A DNA stretch of 64,000 bases from Paraburkholderia sacchari (lineage in GTDB: Bacteria; Pseudomonadota; Gammaproteobacteria; Burkholderiales; Burkholderiaceae). The number at the start of each line of letters is the position of its first letter. Positions within the stretch are counted from its first letter, which is position 1. The stretch is taken from positions 310,001 through 374,000 of the forward strand of contig NZ_JTDB02000001.1 of the NCBI RefSeq assembly GCF_000785435.2, written 5' to 3'. The notes under the pieces are model-generated. The model was not told where the DNA came from. It did no database searches and was given only the letters and a program-made list of their open reading frames with translations. Position numbers and translations under genes: made by a program. Below are positions 17,166 to 26,385 of this stretch, piece after piece.

Positions 17166-18227
17166 ATGTCGATGAACGTTTCGCTGCAGCAACTCAAGGT
17201 ATTCGTCGCGGTCGCGCGTGAGCGCAGCTTCACGCGCGCCGCGCGCGAATTCGGGCTCACGCAGTCGGCGGTGAGCCGCTGCGTGCGCGATCTCGAAGAG
17301 GCCATCGATCTGAAGCTGTTCGATCGCACGACGCGCCAGGTCGAACTCACGCTCGCGGGCAGCGGGTTCGAGCGGCGCATCGGGCGTTTGCTCGACGAGA
17401 TCGAAATGGCGTTGAACGAAGGCCGCGACGCGCATCATGAATATAGCGGCGTCGTACTTGTGGCGAGCAATCCAGCGCTGTCGTCGGGCTGGGTTCCCGC
17501 CGCGTTCGCACGTTGTGCGGCGGCGTTTCCTTCGTTGTCGCTGCAATTGCGGGACCTGCCGCAAGCCGCCGTTTTGCAGGCCGTCGAACAGGGCGAAGCC
17601 GATTTCGGCGTGATCGCCGAGGCCATGCCGTTCACGAGCGCCAACTTCGAGGTGCAGCCGCTTGCGACCACGCCGTTGTGCGCCGTGCTGCCCTCGCATC
17701 ATCCGCTTGCGCTGCAAGGCGCGCTGCGCTGGGACGAACTCGCGCGCGAGGCGCTCCTCACGCTCAATCGCGACGCCGGCTGTCATGGCGCGGTGATGCG
17801 CGCGCTCCAGGGGCTGCGGCCCGAGGGACGTCCGGTCCAGGAGCTTGCGCATGTCGAAGGCGTCGCGCGCATGGCGCAACTGGGCATGGGCATCGGCATT
17901 CTGCCCATCAGCGACGACGGCGCGCGTCCGAAGCACGGCGACGCGTTGGGCGCGGCGTGCCATTGGCCGGTGCCGGCGGGCCCGCTCGTCGCGCGCGTGC
18001 TGGAGCCGGTCGTGATGGTGAGCACGATGCTCGTGCGGCGCCGCAATCGCTCGTTGCGTCCTTGCGCTCAGGCTGCGTGGTCGCAGTTCGCCGCGGACGG
18101 CCAGATTGCGAAAGAGCACGTCACCATCGCATCAACGCACGAGGCGCACGTGGCACATGTCGCGCACGATACGCACGCCGCGCCGCGCTTCGAACGCGAA
18201 ACAGCGGTACTTGCGCGCATCGGTTGA
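17166..18227 (+). CDS. LysR-family transcriptional regulator
   Basis: A 353-residue LysR-type regulator with HTH LQQLKVFVAVARERSFTRAA then REFGLTQSAVSRCVRDLE, and a full effector domain. It is longer than the usual ~300 residues because of a C-terminal tail rich in histidine and alanine (EAHVAHVAHDTHAAP). It starts 31 bases after the second oxlT and is probably cotranscribed with it. Target unknown. Confidence 0.88.
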   Translation: MSMNVSLQQLKVFVAVARERSFTRAAREFGLTQSAVSRCVRDLEEAIDLKLFDRTTRQVELTLAGSGFERRIGRLLDEIEMALNEGRDAHHEYSGVVLVASNPALSSGWVPAAFARCAAAFPSLSLQLRDLPQAAVLQAVEQGEADFGVIAEAMPFTSANFEVQPLATTPLCAVLPSHHPLALQGALRWDELAREALLTLNRDAGCHGAVMRALQGLRPEGRPVQELAHVEGVARMAQLGMGIGILPISDDGARPKHGDALGAACHWPVPAGPLVARVLEPVVMVSTMLVRRRNRSLRPCAQAAWSQFAADGQIAKEHVTIASTHEAHVAHVAHDTHAAPRFERETAVLARIG

Positions 18228-18280
18228 TTTTTGCGGGCGCTCCTCGCGGGCGCTTTTTCTTTCCCGCCGCGTTTCAAATG

Positions 18281-18314
18281 CAAAACGGGCCGCGCATTTT
18301 TAGCGCGGCCCGTT
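18281..18314 (-). terminator. Hairpin terminator between convergent lysR and panE-like gene
   Basis: Perfect 12-bp stem aacgggccgcgc / gcgcggcccgtt with a 7-nt loop. T-runs suit the minus-strand gene; it may serve both. Confidence 0.75.
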
Positions 18315-18334
18315 CAACTTCTTCGTTCGTATTT

Positions 18335-19312
18335 TCAGGCTGCCCGTTGCGCCATGCGTTCGCGCTGCTTGATGAGCGCGAGCACGGTATCGATCGCCGG
18401 CGTGGCTTCGCCCACCAGTTGCCCCATTTCCTGCACGACGGTCAGCAGCGGATCGATTTCCATCGGCCGGCGCTGTTCCAGATCGACGAGCATCGAGGTC
18501 TTGTGCGCACCCACCGCGCCCGCGCCGTTGATGCGCCGCTCAACGTCGACGCGGAAATTCACGCCGAACTGCTCGGCAATGCGCTGCGCTTCGAGCATCA
18601 TCGTGCGCGCGACGGCGCGTGTGGCCGGGTCTTCGGTGATGATGTCGAGCGTGGCGTGCGTGAGCGCGCTGATCGGGTTGAAGCAGAGATTGCCCCACAG
18701 CTTGAGCCAGATTTCGTCGCGGATATTCTCGCGGATCGGCGCGTCGAAGCCGGCGGCCGTCATGACTTCGTGCAGTTGCACGATGCGCGAGGTGCGCTCC
18801 CCCGAAGGCTCGCCGATCGGAAACTTCTTGCCGTACACGTGGCGGATCACGCCCGGCTCTTCGATTTCGGCGGCGGGATAGAGCACGCAGCCGATCGCGC
18901 GCTCGGGCCCGAGACGCGTCCATTGCGAGCCGTCCGGGTCGATGCTTTCGAGCCGCGAGCCTTCGAACTTGCCGCCGTGGCGGTAGAAGTACCAGTAGGG
19001 AATGCCGTTGGTGCCCGTCACGATGGCGGTGTGCTTGCCGATGAGCGGCTGCATCGAGTCGATCACGCCCGCCACCGAATGCGCCTTGAGCGTGATGATC
19101 ACCACGTCCTGCACGCCCAGCTCGCGCGGATCGTTCGTACAACGGACCTTTGCGACGTACTCCTCGCCGTCCATCAGCAGGCGCGCGCCGCGTTCGCGCA
19201 TGGCGGCCAGATGCGGGCCGCGCGCGACGAAGCTCACGTCGGCGCCCGCGCGGGCCATCTGCACGCCCATCATGGCGCCGATGGCGCCCGCCCCAAAGAT
19301 GCAGATCTTCAT
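18335..19312 (-). CDS. Ketopantoate reductase family protein (2-dehydropantoate 2-reductase-like)
   Basis: A 325-residue NADPH-dependent reductase of the ApbA/PanE family. The Rossmann motif is MKICIFGAGAIGAMMG; the family's NxxxN..A-type block shows as VTGTNGIPYW and KLWGNLCFNPISALTHATL, and the C-terminal KTSMLVDLEQRRPMEID motif is standard. GGGGGAA lies before the ATG at 19312, which fixes the start although the frame is open upstream. It may be a paralogue that acts on another 2-oxo acid, as is common in Burkholderia; true PanE is not proven. Confidence 0.85.
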   Translation of the reverse strand: MKICIFGAGAIGAMMGVQMARAGADVSFVARGPHLAAMRERGARLLMDGEEYVAKVRCTNDPRELGVQDVVIITLKAHSVAGVIDSMQPLIGKHTAIVTGTNGIPYWYFYRHGGKFEGSRLESIDPDGSQWTRLGPERAIGCVLYPAAEIEEPGVIRHVYGKKFPIGEPSGERTSRIVQLHEVMTAAGFDAPIRENIRDEIWLKLWGNLCFNPISALTHATLDIITEDPATRAVARTMMLEAQRIAEQFGVNFRVDVERRINGAGAVGAHKTSMLVDLEQRRPMEIDPLLTVVQEMGQLVGEATPAIDTVLALIKQRERMAQRAA

Positions 19313-19543
19313 GTGGATTCCCCCAATGACGTTGAAAACCGCGTGTCCGCGCGCGATGCGAGTGACAGGGTGATTCAGGCCACTCGCCGCACGCGCAGGC
19401 GATGGTTCGAGCATAGGGGCTGCCGTCGATTAACGACAGTCAAAGTTTCTCGGCGCAACCATCAGGAAAACATTATGGACTACGTGTTTTCCCGAGGTTT
19501 CCAGTGATTTCTTGAGATCAGAAGGGATGGAGGCGGGCGGGGA

Positions 19544-20164
19544 TCAGGCGCGGCGGACCAGCAGGAAGCTCACGCCAATGAGGCCCAGAAACGCGCCGCA
19601 TGCGCGGTTGAACCAACGGCGCACGCTTTCGCGCGTGAGCCAGCGGCCCAGGTACATGCCGGCGAGCGAGTAGAGCGCGATGGCCACGCATTCGAGCACG
19701 AGAAAGCTCGCGCCCAGCACGGTGAATTGCGGCAGCATCGGCTTGGCGACGTTGACGAACTGCGGCAGGAACGCGGTGAACACGAGAATCGCCTTCGGGT
19801 TGCCCGCCGCCACGAGGCACTCGCGCCGGGCAATGCGCGCGAGCGTGGCATCGTCGTCGAGTTTCATGCCGATCGGGGCGGCGTCGCTGCGCCAGAGCTG
19901 CACGGCGAGCCACACGAGATAGGCCGCGCCCGCGAGCTTGATCGCGAAGAAAATGGCCTCCGAGGCGCGCAGCACGAATGCGAGCCCGGTAGCCGCGAGC
20001 CCGATCATCGCCGCGAATGCGACCAGCCGGCCCGTGCCGCCCACGAGCGCGCGCATGAAGCCGTGGCGCGCGGCCACGTTGATCGACAGGAGATTGTTGG
20101 GCCCGGGCGCCATATTGAGCGCAAAGCAGGCGGGCAGGAAAAAGAGCCAGGCGGTGAGGGACAT
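19544..20164 (-). CDS. LysE/RhtB-family amino-acid exporter
   Basis: A 206-residue inner-membrane exporter with about six membrane segments. The family signature APGPNNLL lies near the N-terminus, followed by the loop GFMRALVGGTGRLVAF and the mid-protein NPKAILVFTAFLPQFV motif. The ATG at 20164 gives the standard start MSLTAWLFFLPACFALNMAP. Substrate unknown (amino acid or derivative). Confidence 0.9.
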   Translation of the reverse strand: MSLTAWLFFLPACFALNMAPGPNNLLSINVAARHGFMRALVGGTGRLVAFAAMIGLAATGLAFVLRASEAIFFAIKLAGAAYLVWLAVQLWRSDAAPIGMKLDDDATLARIARRECLVAAGNPKAILVFTAFLPQFVNVAKPMLPQFTVLGASFLVLECVAIALYSLAGMYLGRWLTRESVRRWFNRACGAFLGLIGVSFLLVRRA

Positions 20165-20338
20165 GATCGGAGTTCGGCGCGGTGCGTGCGCCCGGTGGCG
20201 CATTGCGCGATTCTAGCGCGAAGTGTATCCGTCGCGATGCCCCGCGCGCATGTTCAGCTGGGCGATGGCGCTCCCGCACGCGCGTTCGCATGGTCCCGTA
20301 TACTGGGCGTGCCGAACCGCTACATCGCCCACGCATTC

Positions 20339-20530
20339 ATGCATTTGCCTTCCCATCCCGAGGACGATCCGCGTCCGTTACCGCCCGAGCGGCCCAATGA
20401 CGAAGACTGCTGCCAGAGCGGCTGCAGTCCCTGCATCTTCGATCTCTACTCCGAAGAGATGGACCGTTGGCGCGCCGCGCTGAAAGCCTGGGAAGCGCGC
20501 GAGGCCGCGCGCCGGCCGCCTCGTCGCTGA
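20339..20530 (+). CDS. Oxidoreductase-like domain mini-protein (Cys-rich)
   Basis: A 63-residue protein with the motif DCCQSGCSPCIFDLYSEEM. This matches the 'oxidoreductase-like, N-terminal' domain (PF09791) found in small bacterial proteins and in mitochondrial OXLD1. The four cysteines could bind a metal. It ends 23 bases before the sirtuin start, so the two are probably one transcript. Function unknown. Upstream promoter lies in the gap to the divergent lysE gene. Confidence 0.75.
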   Translation: MHLPSHPEDDPRPLPPERPNDEDCCQSGCSPCIFDLYSEEMDRWRAALKAWEAREAARRPPRR

Positions 20531-20553
20531 TCCCCAATCGCCGCCAGACTGTC

Positions 20554-21447
20554 ATGTCCGATCCCGCTTCCGATTCCACCCCGCCGCTTGCTGCCAGCCA
20601 GCCCGATTGCGCCGCGCTCGACGCGCTGCACGCGTTCGCAGAACGTCACCCGCGCCTGTTTGTGCTGACCGGCGCGGGCATCAGCACGGACTCGGGCATT
20701 CCCGGCTACCGCGATGAAAACGGCGCGTGGAAGCGCTCGCCGCCCATCACGCTGCAGGAATTCCTCGGCTCCGAAAGCGCGCGGCGGCGCTATTGGGCGC
20801 GCAGCATGATCGGCTGGCCGACCGTCGGCCTTGCGCAGCCCAACGGTGCGCATCGCGCGCTCGCGCAACTCGGCGCCGCGCAGCGGGTGGGCGCGCTCGT
20901 CACGCAGAATGTCGACGGCTTGCATCAGCGTGCGGGCAGTGCCGATGTGATCGAGCTGCATGGCAGCATCGGTCACGTGCATTGCCTCGACTGCGGCGCG
21001 CAATACACGCGGGCGTCGATGCAGCCGCGTCTCGAAGCGGGCAATCCCGCGCTCGTGAACGCGTACGCCGAGCCCGCCGCCGATGGCGATGCGCACCTCG
21101 ACTTCGACGGCGAGCAGGCCTTCGACATTCCGGCTTGCGAGGCGTGCGGCGGCGTGCTCAAGCCGTCGGTGGTGTTCTTCGGCGAGAACGTGCCGCGCGA
21201 GCGCGTGGCGGCCGCTTCGGCGGCGCTCGACGAGGCGGATGCGGTGCTGGTGGTCGGCTCGTCGCTGATGGTGTATTCGGGCTATCGCTTCTGCGCGTGG
21301 GCGCAGCAGCGCGGCAAGCCCGTGGCGGCGATCAATCTCGGCAAGACGCGCGCCGATCCGCTGCTCGCGCTCAAAGTGGCGGCGCCGTGCGCGGCCACGC
21401 TCGAAGCGCTGGCCGTGCGCCTGAATGCAGCGCCGGCGTCACGATAG
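20554..21447 (+). CDS. NAD-dependent protein deacylase, sirtuin (SIR2 class II-like)
   Basis: A 297-residue sirtuin that removes acyl groups from lysine with NAD+. All core motifs are present: TGAGISTDSGIPGYR, TQNVDGLHQRAG, the catalytic His in ELHGSIGHVHC, a zinc site from CLDC and CEACGG, and VVGSSLMVYSG. The layout with a long insert before the second Cys pair is like the SIRT4/class II group. The ATG at 20554 was chosen over an upstream in-frame start that would overlap the mini-protein. Confidence 0.92.
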   Translation: MSDPASDSTPPLAASQPDCAALDALHAFAERHPRLFVLTGAGISTDSGIPGYRDENGAWKRSPPITLQEFLGSESARRRYWARSMIGWPTVGLAQPNGAHRALAQLGAAQRVGALVTQNVDGLHQRAGSADVIELHGSIGHVHCLDCGAQYTRASMQPRLEAGNPALVNAYAEPAADGDAHLDFDGEQAFDIPACEACGGVLKPSVVFFGENVPRERVAAASAALDEADAVLVVGSSLMVYSGYRFCAWAQQRGKPVAAINLGKTRADPLLALKVAAPCAATLEALAVRLNAAPASR

Positions 21448-21552
21448 ACAAGCGCCACGATTTCAGACAGCACGCCCCAGTGGCATCAGCATCGCGGCAC
21501 CATGAAGCCATTACGAAGCAACGAAGCAACAATCCAGCCCCAAGGAAGCCTC

Positions 21553-22170
21553 ATGCCGAACACGATCGCCGAACTCGAAGCCCACTACGGCGCGCCGAAC
21601 GAGCGCTCGGTGCGCAAGGAAATCGATCACGTGAACGCGGACTACCGCCGCTTCATCGAGCTTTCGCCGTTCGTGGTGCTCGCGACGGGCGGTCCCGAAG
21701 GGCTCGACTGCTCGCCGCGCGGCGACGTGCCCGGCTTCGTGCGCATCCTCGATTCGCGCACGCTGGCCTTGCCCGACCGCCCCGGCAACAACCGCGTCGA
21801 CAGCCTGCGCAACGTGGTGGCCGCGCCGCAGGTCGGCCTGCTGTTCATGGTGCCGGGCGTGGGCGAGACGCTGCGCGTGAACGGCCGCGCGCGCGTGAGC
21901 CTCGATCCGGAACTGCTCGCGAGCTTCGCCGTGGACGGCAAGCCGCCGCGCTCGGTGCTGCTGATCGACGTGCAAAGCGTGTATTTCCATTGCTCGAAGG
22001 CGATCGTGCGCTCGAATCTCTGGGATCCGGCGCACCATGTCGAGCGCTCGAGACTGCCGAGCGCGGGCGAAATGCTGCGGCGCGTGAACGTCGAGCAATA
22101 TGGCGAGACCTTCGACGTCGAACGCTATGAAGCCGATCTTGCCGAGCGCATGAAGAAGAGCCTGTACTGA
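21553..22170 (+). CDS. Pyridoxamine 5'-phosphate oxidase-related FMN-binding protein
   Basis: A 205-residue protein of the PNPOx-like split-barrel superfamily (MSMEG_1061-type group), with FVVLATGGPEGLDCSPRGD, LALPDRPGNNRVDSLRN and the late VYFHCSKAIVRSNLW motif. Such proteins bind FMN or related cofactors; the reaction is not known. AGGAAG before the ATG at 21553 supports that start. Confidence 0.82.
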   Translation: MPNTIAELEAHYGAPNERSVRKEIDHVNADYRRFIELSPFVVLATGGPEGLDCSPRGDVPGFVRILDSRTLALPDRPGNNRVDSLRNVVAAPQVGLLFMVPGVGETLRVNGRARVSLDPELLASFAVDGKPPRSVLLIDVQSVYFHCSKAIVRSNLWDPAHHVERSRLPSAGEMLRRVNVEQYGETFDVERYEADLAERMKKSLY

Positions 22171-22232
22171 GCGCTCCACGCAATTCCGCGCAGTTCCACG
22201 CAGTTTCACGCAACCCGAAACCCCACGACACG

Positions 22233-22871
22233 ATGAACGATCCCGAGGATCAAGATATCCACCGCCTCACGGCGCCCGCCGCCGCGCGCAACGCCGCGCC
22301 GATCCTCGACGTATTGCGCAGCGCGCTGCCCGCGCGCGGCACCGTGCTGGAGATCGCGAGCGGCACGGGCCAGCACGCCGCGCATTTCGCGGCGGCGCTG
22401 CCCGGCATCGAGTGGCAGCCGAGCGATGCCGATCCGCGCGCCCGTCTGTCCATCGCCGCGTGGCGCGCGCACGCGGGCCTCGCGAACTTGCGCGAGCCGC
22501 TCGATCTCGACGTGCGCCGCGAGCCTTGGCCCGTGAATGCCGTGGACGCCATCGTCTGCATCAACATGATTCACATCGCGCCGTGGGAGGCGGCTGTCGC
22601 CTTGATGAAAGGCGCGGGCGCACGAGTTGCGGCGGGCGGCGCATTGGTGCTCTATGGTCCGTACCGGCGCGGCGGCGCACACACGGCGCCCTCGAACGAG
22701 GCCTTCGATGCCGATTTGCGCGCGCGCGATCCGTCGTGGGGCGTGCGCGATCTCGAAGCCGTCGAAGCGATTGCGCAGGCCGAAGGTTTTGTCTGCGAGG
22801 CCGTGGTGCCAATGCCGGCCAATAACTTCAGCGTGGTCTTTCGCAAGCAGGCGGCCACGGCCAGCCAGTAG
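22233..22871 (+). CDS. DUF938 family SAM-dependent methyltransferase
   Basis: A 212-residue methyltransferase-fold protein of the DUF938 family. The SAM motif I is VLEIASGTGQHAAHFAAALP, followed by WQPSDADP (motif II), INMIHIAPW (motif IV) and LVLYGPYRRGG. Substrate unknown. It follows the PNPOx-like gene by 62 bases; that gap holds imperfect short repeats of the type cgcagttccacgcagtttc. Confidence 0.85.
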   Translation: MNDPEDQDIHRLTAPAAARNAAPILDVLRSALPARGTVLEIASGTGQHAAHFAAALPGIEWQPSDADPRARLSIAAWRAHAGLANLREPLDLDVRREPWPVNAVDAIVCINMIHIAPWEAAVALMKGAGARVAAGGALVLYGPYRRGGAHTAPSNEAFDADLRARDPSWGVRDLEAVEAIAQAEGFVCEAVVPMPANNFSVVFRKQAATASQ

Positions 22872-22993
22872 GCGATAATCACGCCCTTGCGCGCTCCGGC
22901 ACGCCGTGGGGAGGATTCCCTTATCCTTGCACGATCGATGTCGCGCGCAACGCCGCGCGGCATTGCCCCAATTGATTGAAGTGGAGATTCAAC

Positions 22994-24403
22994 ATGAGCA
23001 AACAGCCAATCGGCGTGGTGGGTCTGGCCGTGATGGGGCGCAATCTCGCGCTCAACATCGAGAGCCGGGGTCATGCGGTGTCGGTGTTCAACCGCACCCG
23101 CGAGAAAACCGACGAGCTGATCGCTGAGTACCCCGAGCGCAAGCTCGTGCCGACGTACACGCTCGAAGAGTTTGTCGCGTCGCTCGAAAAGCCGCGCCGC
23201 ATCCTGATGATGGTGAAGGCCGGCGAGCCCACCGACGCCACCATCGCCGCGCTCAAACCGCTGCTGGACCAGGGCGATATCCTGATCGACGGTGGCAACA
23301 CGCATTTCACCGACACCATTCGCCGCAACCAGGAACTCGCGAAGGCGGGCCTGCACTTTATCGGCACGGGTGTGTCGGGTGGCGAGGAAGGCGCGCTCAA
23401 GGGCCCGTCGATCATGCCGGGCGGCCCGCGCGACGCCTACGATCTGGTTGCGCCGATTCTCACCGAGATCGCCGCGAAGGCGCCCGACGGCGAGCCCTGC
23501 GTCGCGTACATGGGTCCGGACGGCGCGGGCCACTACGTGAAGATGGTCCACAACGGCATCGAATACGGCGACATGCAGTTGATCGCCGAAAGCTACGCGG
23601 TGCTCAAGCAGGTGCTCGGGCTCTCGAACGAGGAACTGGGCCAGGTCTACACGGAGTGGAACGAGGGCGAACTCGACAGCTACCTGATCGAAATCACCTC
23701 GAAGATCTTCGGCAAGAAGGACGAGGAGACAGGCCAGTATCTCGTCGACGTGATTCTCGACCGCGCCGCGCAAAAGGGCACCGGCAAGTGGACGAGCCAG
23801 AACGCGCTAGACGTGGGCGCGCCGCTGCCGCTCATCACGGAAGCCGTGTTTGCGCGCGTGCTCTCGTCGCTCAAGACGCAGCGCGTGGCCGCGAGCAAGG
23901 TGCTCGCGGGCCCGGATGCCAAGCCGTTCCAGGGTGACCGCAAGGCGTTCATCGAAGCGGTGCGCCGCGCGCTGTACTTCTCGAAAGTGATTTCGTATGC
24001 GCAGGGCTTCGCGCAACTGCGCGCGGCCTCGGACGAGTACAAGTGGGATCTGCAATACGGCACGATTGCGAAGATCTTCCGCGCCGGTTGCATCATCCGC
24101 GCGCGCTTCCTGCAGAAGATCATGGACGCCTACGCGAAGGCCCCGCAGCTCGACAACCTGCTGCTCGATCCATACTTCCGCGACATCGCCGCGAATTACC
24201 AGGCGGCGCTGCGCGAAGTGGTGATCCAGGCTGTGAACTCGGGCGTGCCGGTGCCCGCGTTTTCGTCGGCGATCGCGTACTTCGACGGCTATCGCTCGGA
24301 GCGCGTGCCCGCGAACCTCGTGCAGGCGCAGCGCGACTTCTTCGGCGCGCATACCTTCGAGCGTGTGGACAAGCCCGGCAACTTCCACGCCGACTGGTCA
24401 TGA
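22994..24403 (+). CDS. gnd: 6-phosphogluconate dehydrogenase, decarboxylating
   Basis: A 469-residue enzyme of the oxidative pentose phosphate pathway that makes ribulose 5-phosphate, CO2 and NADPH. Seen motifs: [15 protein letters not shown] (nucleotide site), [35 protein letters not shown] and the catalytic block [20 protein letters not shown], with the late [20 protein letters not shown]. Length is that of the long (E. coli-type) form. GTGGAGATT supports the ATG at 22994. A terminator follows. Confidence 0.96.
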   Translation: MSKQPIGVVGLAVMGRNLALNIESRGHAVSVFNRTREKTDELIAEYPERKLVPTYTLEEFVASLEKPRRILMMVKAGEPTDATIAALKPLLDQGDILIDGGNTHFTDTIRRNQELAKAGLHFIGTGVSGGEEGALKGPSIMPGGPRDAYDLVAPILTEIAAKAPDGEPCVAYMGPDGAGHYVKMVHNGIEYGDMQLIAESYAVLKQVLGLSNEELGQVYTEWNEGELDSYLIEITSKIFGKKDEETGQYLVDVILDRAAQKGTGKWTSQNALDVGAPLPLITEAVFARVLSSLKTQRVAASKVLAGPDAKPFQGDRKAFIEAVRRALYFSKVISYAQGFAQLRAASDEYKWDLQYGTIAKIFRAGCIIRARFLQKIMDAYAKAPQLDNLLLDPYFRDIAANYQAALREVVIQAVNSGVPVPAFSSAIAYFDGYRSERVPANLVQAQRDFFGAHTFERVDKPGNFHADWS

Positions 24404-24444
24404 AGCGCGCGCAACGTTAGCGCGTGACGGAGCGCTGTTGGGTA

Positions 24445-24472
24445 AAAAGGGAGCCATCTGGCTCCCTTTTTT
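24445..24472 (+). terminator. Terminator of gnd
   Basis: Perfect stem aaaagggagcca / tggctccctttt with a 2-nt (tc) loop segment and a T run, 41 bases after the stop. Confidence 0.92.
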
Positions 24473-24600
24473 ATTACCGTTTTCGCAACAATGTTTTGCG
24501 TTATTGGGGTTTACCCTGGTGCGGGTAAACGCCTAGACTTACATCAAACGCTGACGGACACAGAGTTCGAAGCGGACACAAACCAGATGGAGGTTGAGTC

Positions 24601-24930
24601 ATGAAAAAGTTCTTCCCTGCAGTTGTGGTGGCCGCAGCACTCGCTATCCCGGCCGTTTCGTTTGCACAGTCGAGCCAGCAAGGTATGACCCGCGCCCAGG
24701 TGCGTGCGGAGCTCGTCGAACTCGAGCATGCCGGTTACAACCCGGCGGCTAATCAAGTGAACTATCCGGAGAATCTGCAGGCCGCGCAGGCCCGCGTGAC
24801 CCAGGAAAAACTGGCGCGCGGCGATACCAGCGGCTATGGCGCGCCGGCGGTGGGCACGTCGCAGGCGGGTGGCCCGGCAGTGCAGCCGCGGCAAGTCGCC
24901 CCGTCGCAATCGGTTTATTTCGGTCACTAA
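24601..24930 (+). CDS. DUF4148 small secreted protein
   Basis: A 109-residue exported protein. The signal peptide (MKKFFPAVVVAAALAIPAVS, then FAQ) precedes the DUF4148 core TRAQVRAELVELEHAGYNP, found widely in Burkholderiaceae. GGAGG lies before the ATG. A second DUF4148 protein is at 58726-59043. Function unknown; probably periplasmic. Confidence 0.88.
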   Translation: MKKFFPAVVVAAALAIPAVSFAQSSQQGMTRAQVRAELVELEHAGYNPAANQVNYPENLQAAQARVTQEKLARGDTSGYGAPAVGTSQAGGPAVQPRQVAPSQSVYFGH

Positions 24931-24999
24931 ACACGTAGTGGCCGAAGGTTGAAGCGAAGTCGTGCAGAGCGGCTTCGCGCAGGTGGCGGTTGGAAATTG

Positions 25000-25475
25000 T
25001 AGTGCGTAGTAGAAGTGGCTTTATGCAGTAGGTAGTGGAAGTTGTAATGCGCAGTAGAAGGTGCAGTAAGCAAAGAGGTGTAGTTGGCAGTTGCAGTACG
25101 CAGTAGATGTTGATTTACGCAGCAGGCAGCGGCAGTACGTAGTCAGCAGTAGAAGGTGCGGTACGTAGTAGAAGGTGCAGTAAGCAAAGAGGTGAAGTTG
25201 GCAGTTGCATCAGGCAGTAGATGTTGTTTAACGCAGCAGGCAGTAGCGGTACGTAGTCAGCAGTAGAAGGTGCAGTACGTAGTAGAAGGTGCAGTAAGCA
25301 AAGAGGTGTAGTTGGCAGTTGCAGCAGGCAGTAGATGTTGTTTTACGCAGTAGGCAGTAGCAGCACGTAGTCAGCAGTAGAAGGTGCAGTGCGCAGTAGA
25401 AGGTGCAGTAAGCAAGGAGGTTGCATTGGCAGTTGCAGTACGTAGCACGAAGTTGCAGTACGCATTAGCAGTATG
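25000..25475. repeat. 114-bp tandem repeat array, about four units
   Basis: The segment gcagtaagcaaagaggtg (25405: caaggagg) starts at 25063, 25177, 25291 and 25405, exactly 114 bases apart. Within each unit are smaller echoes such as gtagaaggtgcagta, gcaggcagtag and tacgtagtcagcagtag, so the array looks nested, built from a GCAGTA-like seed. Units differ at a few positions. It lies in the 614-bp gap between the convergent DUF4148 and DUF2968 genes, and no reading frame with a start codon spans it. It is clearly lower in GC than its surroundings. Confidence 0.92.
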
Positions 25476-25544
25476 CAGTCCCAGCGCGGCCCGGTATTTT
25501 TCCGGCCCGCGCTTTTCTTTTGGGGATTCGGTAACAGGAAGGCT

Positions 25545-26228
25545 TCAGCGGCTCGGCAGATGCGGTACGGCTTCGTTGCTCGCCACGCTCAACTGATGGA
25601 TAGTTCGGTGCGCCTTGTTGAGCTGCGCCTGGGCGGCGACGCGTTGCGCTTCGAGCTGCGCCACGTCCTTGCGCACCTGATGCTGGCGTGCGCTCATGCG
25701 GTGCTCCTGCTCCGCATGGCGCTGCAAGTCGATGCGCAGTCGCTCGGTTTGCGTCTCCGCCTGCTCGATCTGCCTCGTGAGCATCGCGTTTTGCGCTACG
25801 AGCTGGGCGAGGCGGGTTTCGCCGTCGGCAAAGCGCGTCGCCTGTTCTTCGAGATGATGAAACGCCGCGCTGGCCGAATCGAGATCGGCGGCCCGCAAGG
25901 CGTGCCAGAGCGTGTTGTCCTGATGCAGGGTCGCGAAGTAAGAGAGCGTGGGACCATGGAATAGCAGCGTCACGACGTAGTCGAACCTGCGGAACACGCG
26001 GAAAGTGATGAGCTCGTTGGCGGCCGCGAGTGCTTCGAACGAAGCGCCCTCCGCGACTTGCACGGGCCGGTTGCTCAGGTGCGCGGGCACGGCCGGCACC
26101 GCGTGCAGCGCGGAGACCGGGCGTGCCGCCGTGCCGGTGTGGGGAGCGTTAGTTAGGCACAAGCGTTTCGGCGCCTCTGGGCGCGCCATCGTCGACGACG
26201 ACGCCTCCACTGGCCGCGTGCGCGGCAT
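25545..26228 (-). CDS. DUF2968 family coiled-coil protein
   Basis: A 227-residue protein. The middle (LITFRVFRRFDYVVTLLFHG then PTLSYFATLHQDNTLWHAL) and the long charged helix LAQNAMLTRQIEQAETQTER onward match DUF2968, a Burkholderiaceae family of unknown role with a C-terminal coiled coil. The first ~60 residues are low in hydrophobic content, so no signal peptide is seen, although family members are usually exported. The start is uncertain (26228 or 26189), and another frame with a better ribosome site begins at 26313; see the overlapping ORF. Confidence 0.75.
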   Translation of the reverse strand: MPRTRPVEASSSTMARPEAPKRLCLTNAPHTGTAARPVSALHAVPAVPAHLSNRPVQVAEGASFEALAAANELITFRVFRRFDYVVTLLFHGPTLSYFATLHQDNTLWHALRAADLDSASAAFHHLEEQATRFADGETRLAQLVAQNAMLTRQIEQAETQTERLRIDLQRHAEQEHRMSARQHQVRKDVAQLEAQRVAAQAQLNKAHRTIHQLSVASNEAVPHLPSR

Positions 26229-26313
26229 CGGGCGGCGTCCCGGGTTCGACGGCGACGAGATGCGAGGCGCCGTTGGAGAGCCCGGCGCTGCGGCGATTCA
26301 GGAACGACTTCAC
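26149..26313 (-). CDS. Possible 54-codon ORF overlapping the DUF2968 start (or its displaced N-terminus)
   Basis: A GTG at 26313 follows a strong GGGGGGAAA ribosome site. It reads MKSFLNRRSAGLSNGASHLV and onward to a TAA at 26149, with high GC at third positions. It overlaps the DUF2968 frame by ~80 bases in another frame. Either it is a small leader gene or it was once the true N-terminus of DUF2968, now split by a frameshift. I cannot decide. Confidence 0.25.
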   Translation of the reverse strand: MKSFLNRRSAGLSNGASHLVAVEPGTPPDAAHAASGGVVVDDGAPRGAETLVPN

Positions 26314-26385
26314 GGCGTTTCCCCCCAAAATGTCATGTCACGCGTAGTGGCGCGCCGACCGGGGTGGCCCGCGCTATGCGCACGC

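Noticed and set aside
25000-25475. CRISPR array
   Set aside because: Repeats are 114 bp and contiguous, without unique spacers; no cas genes in the window.
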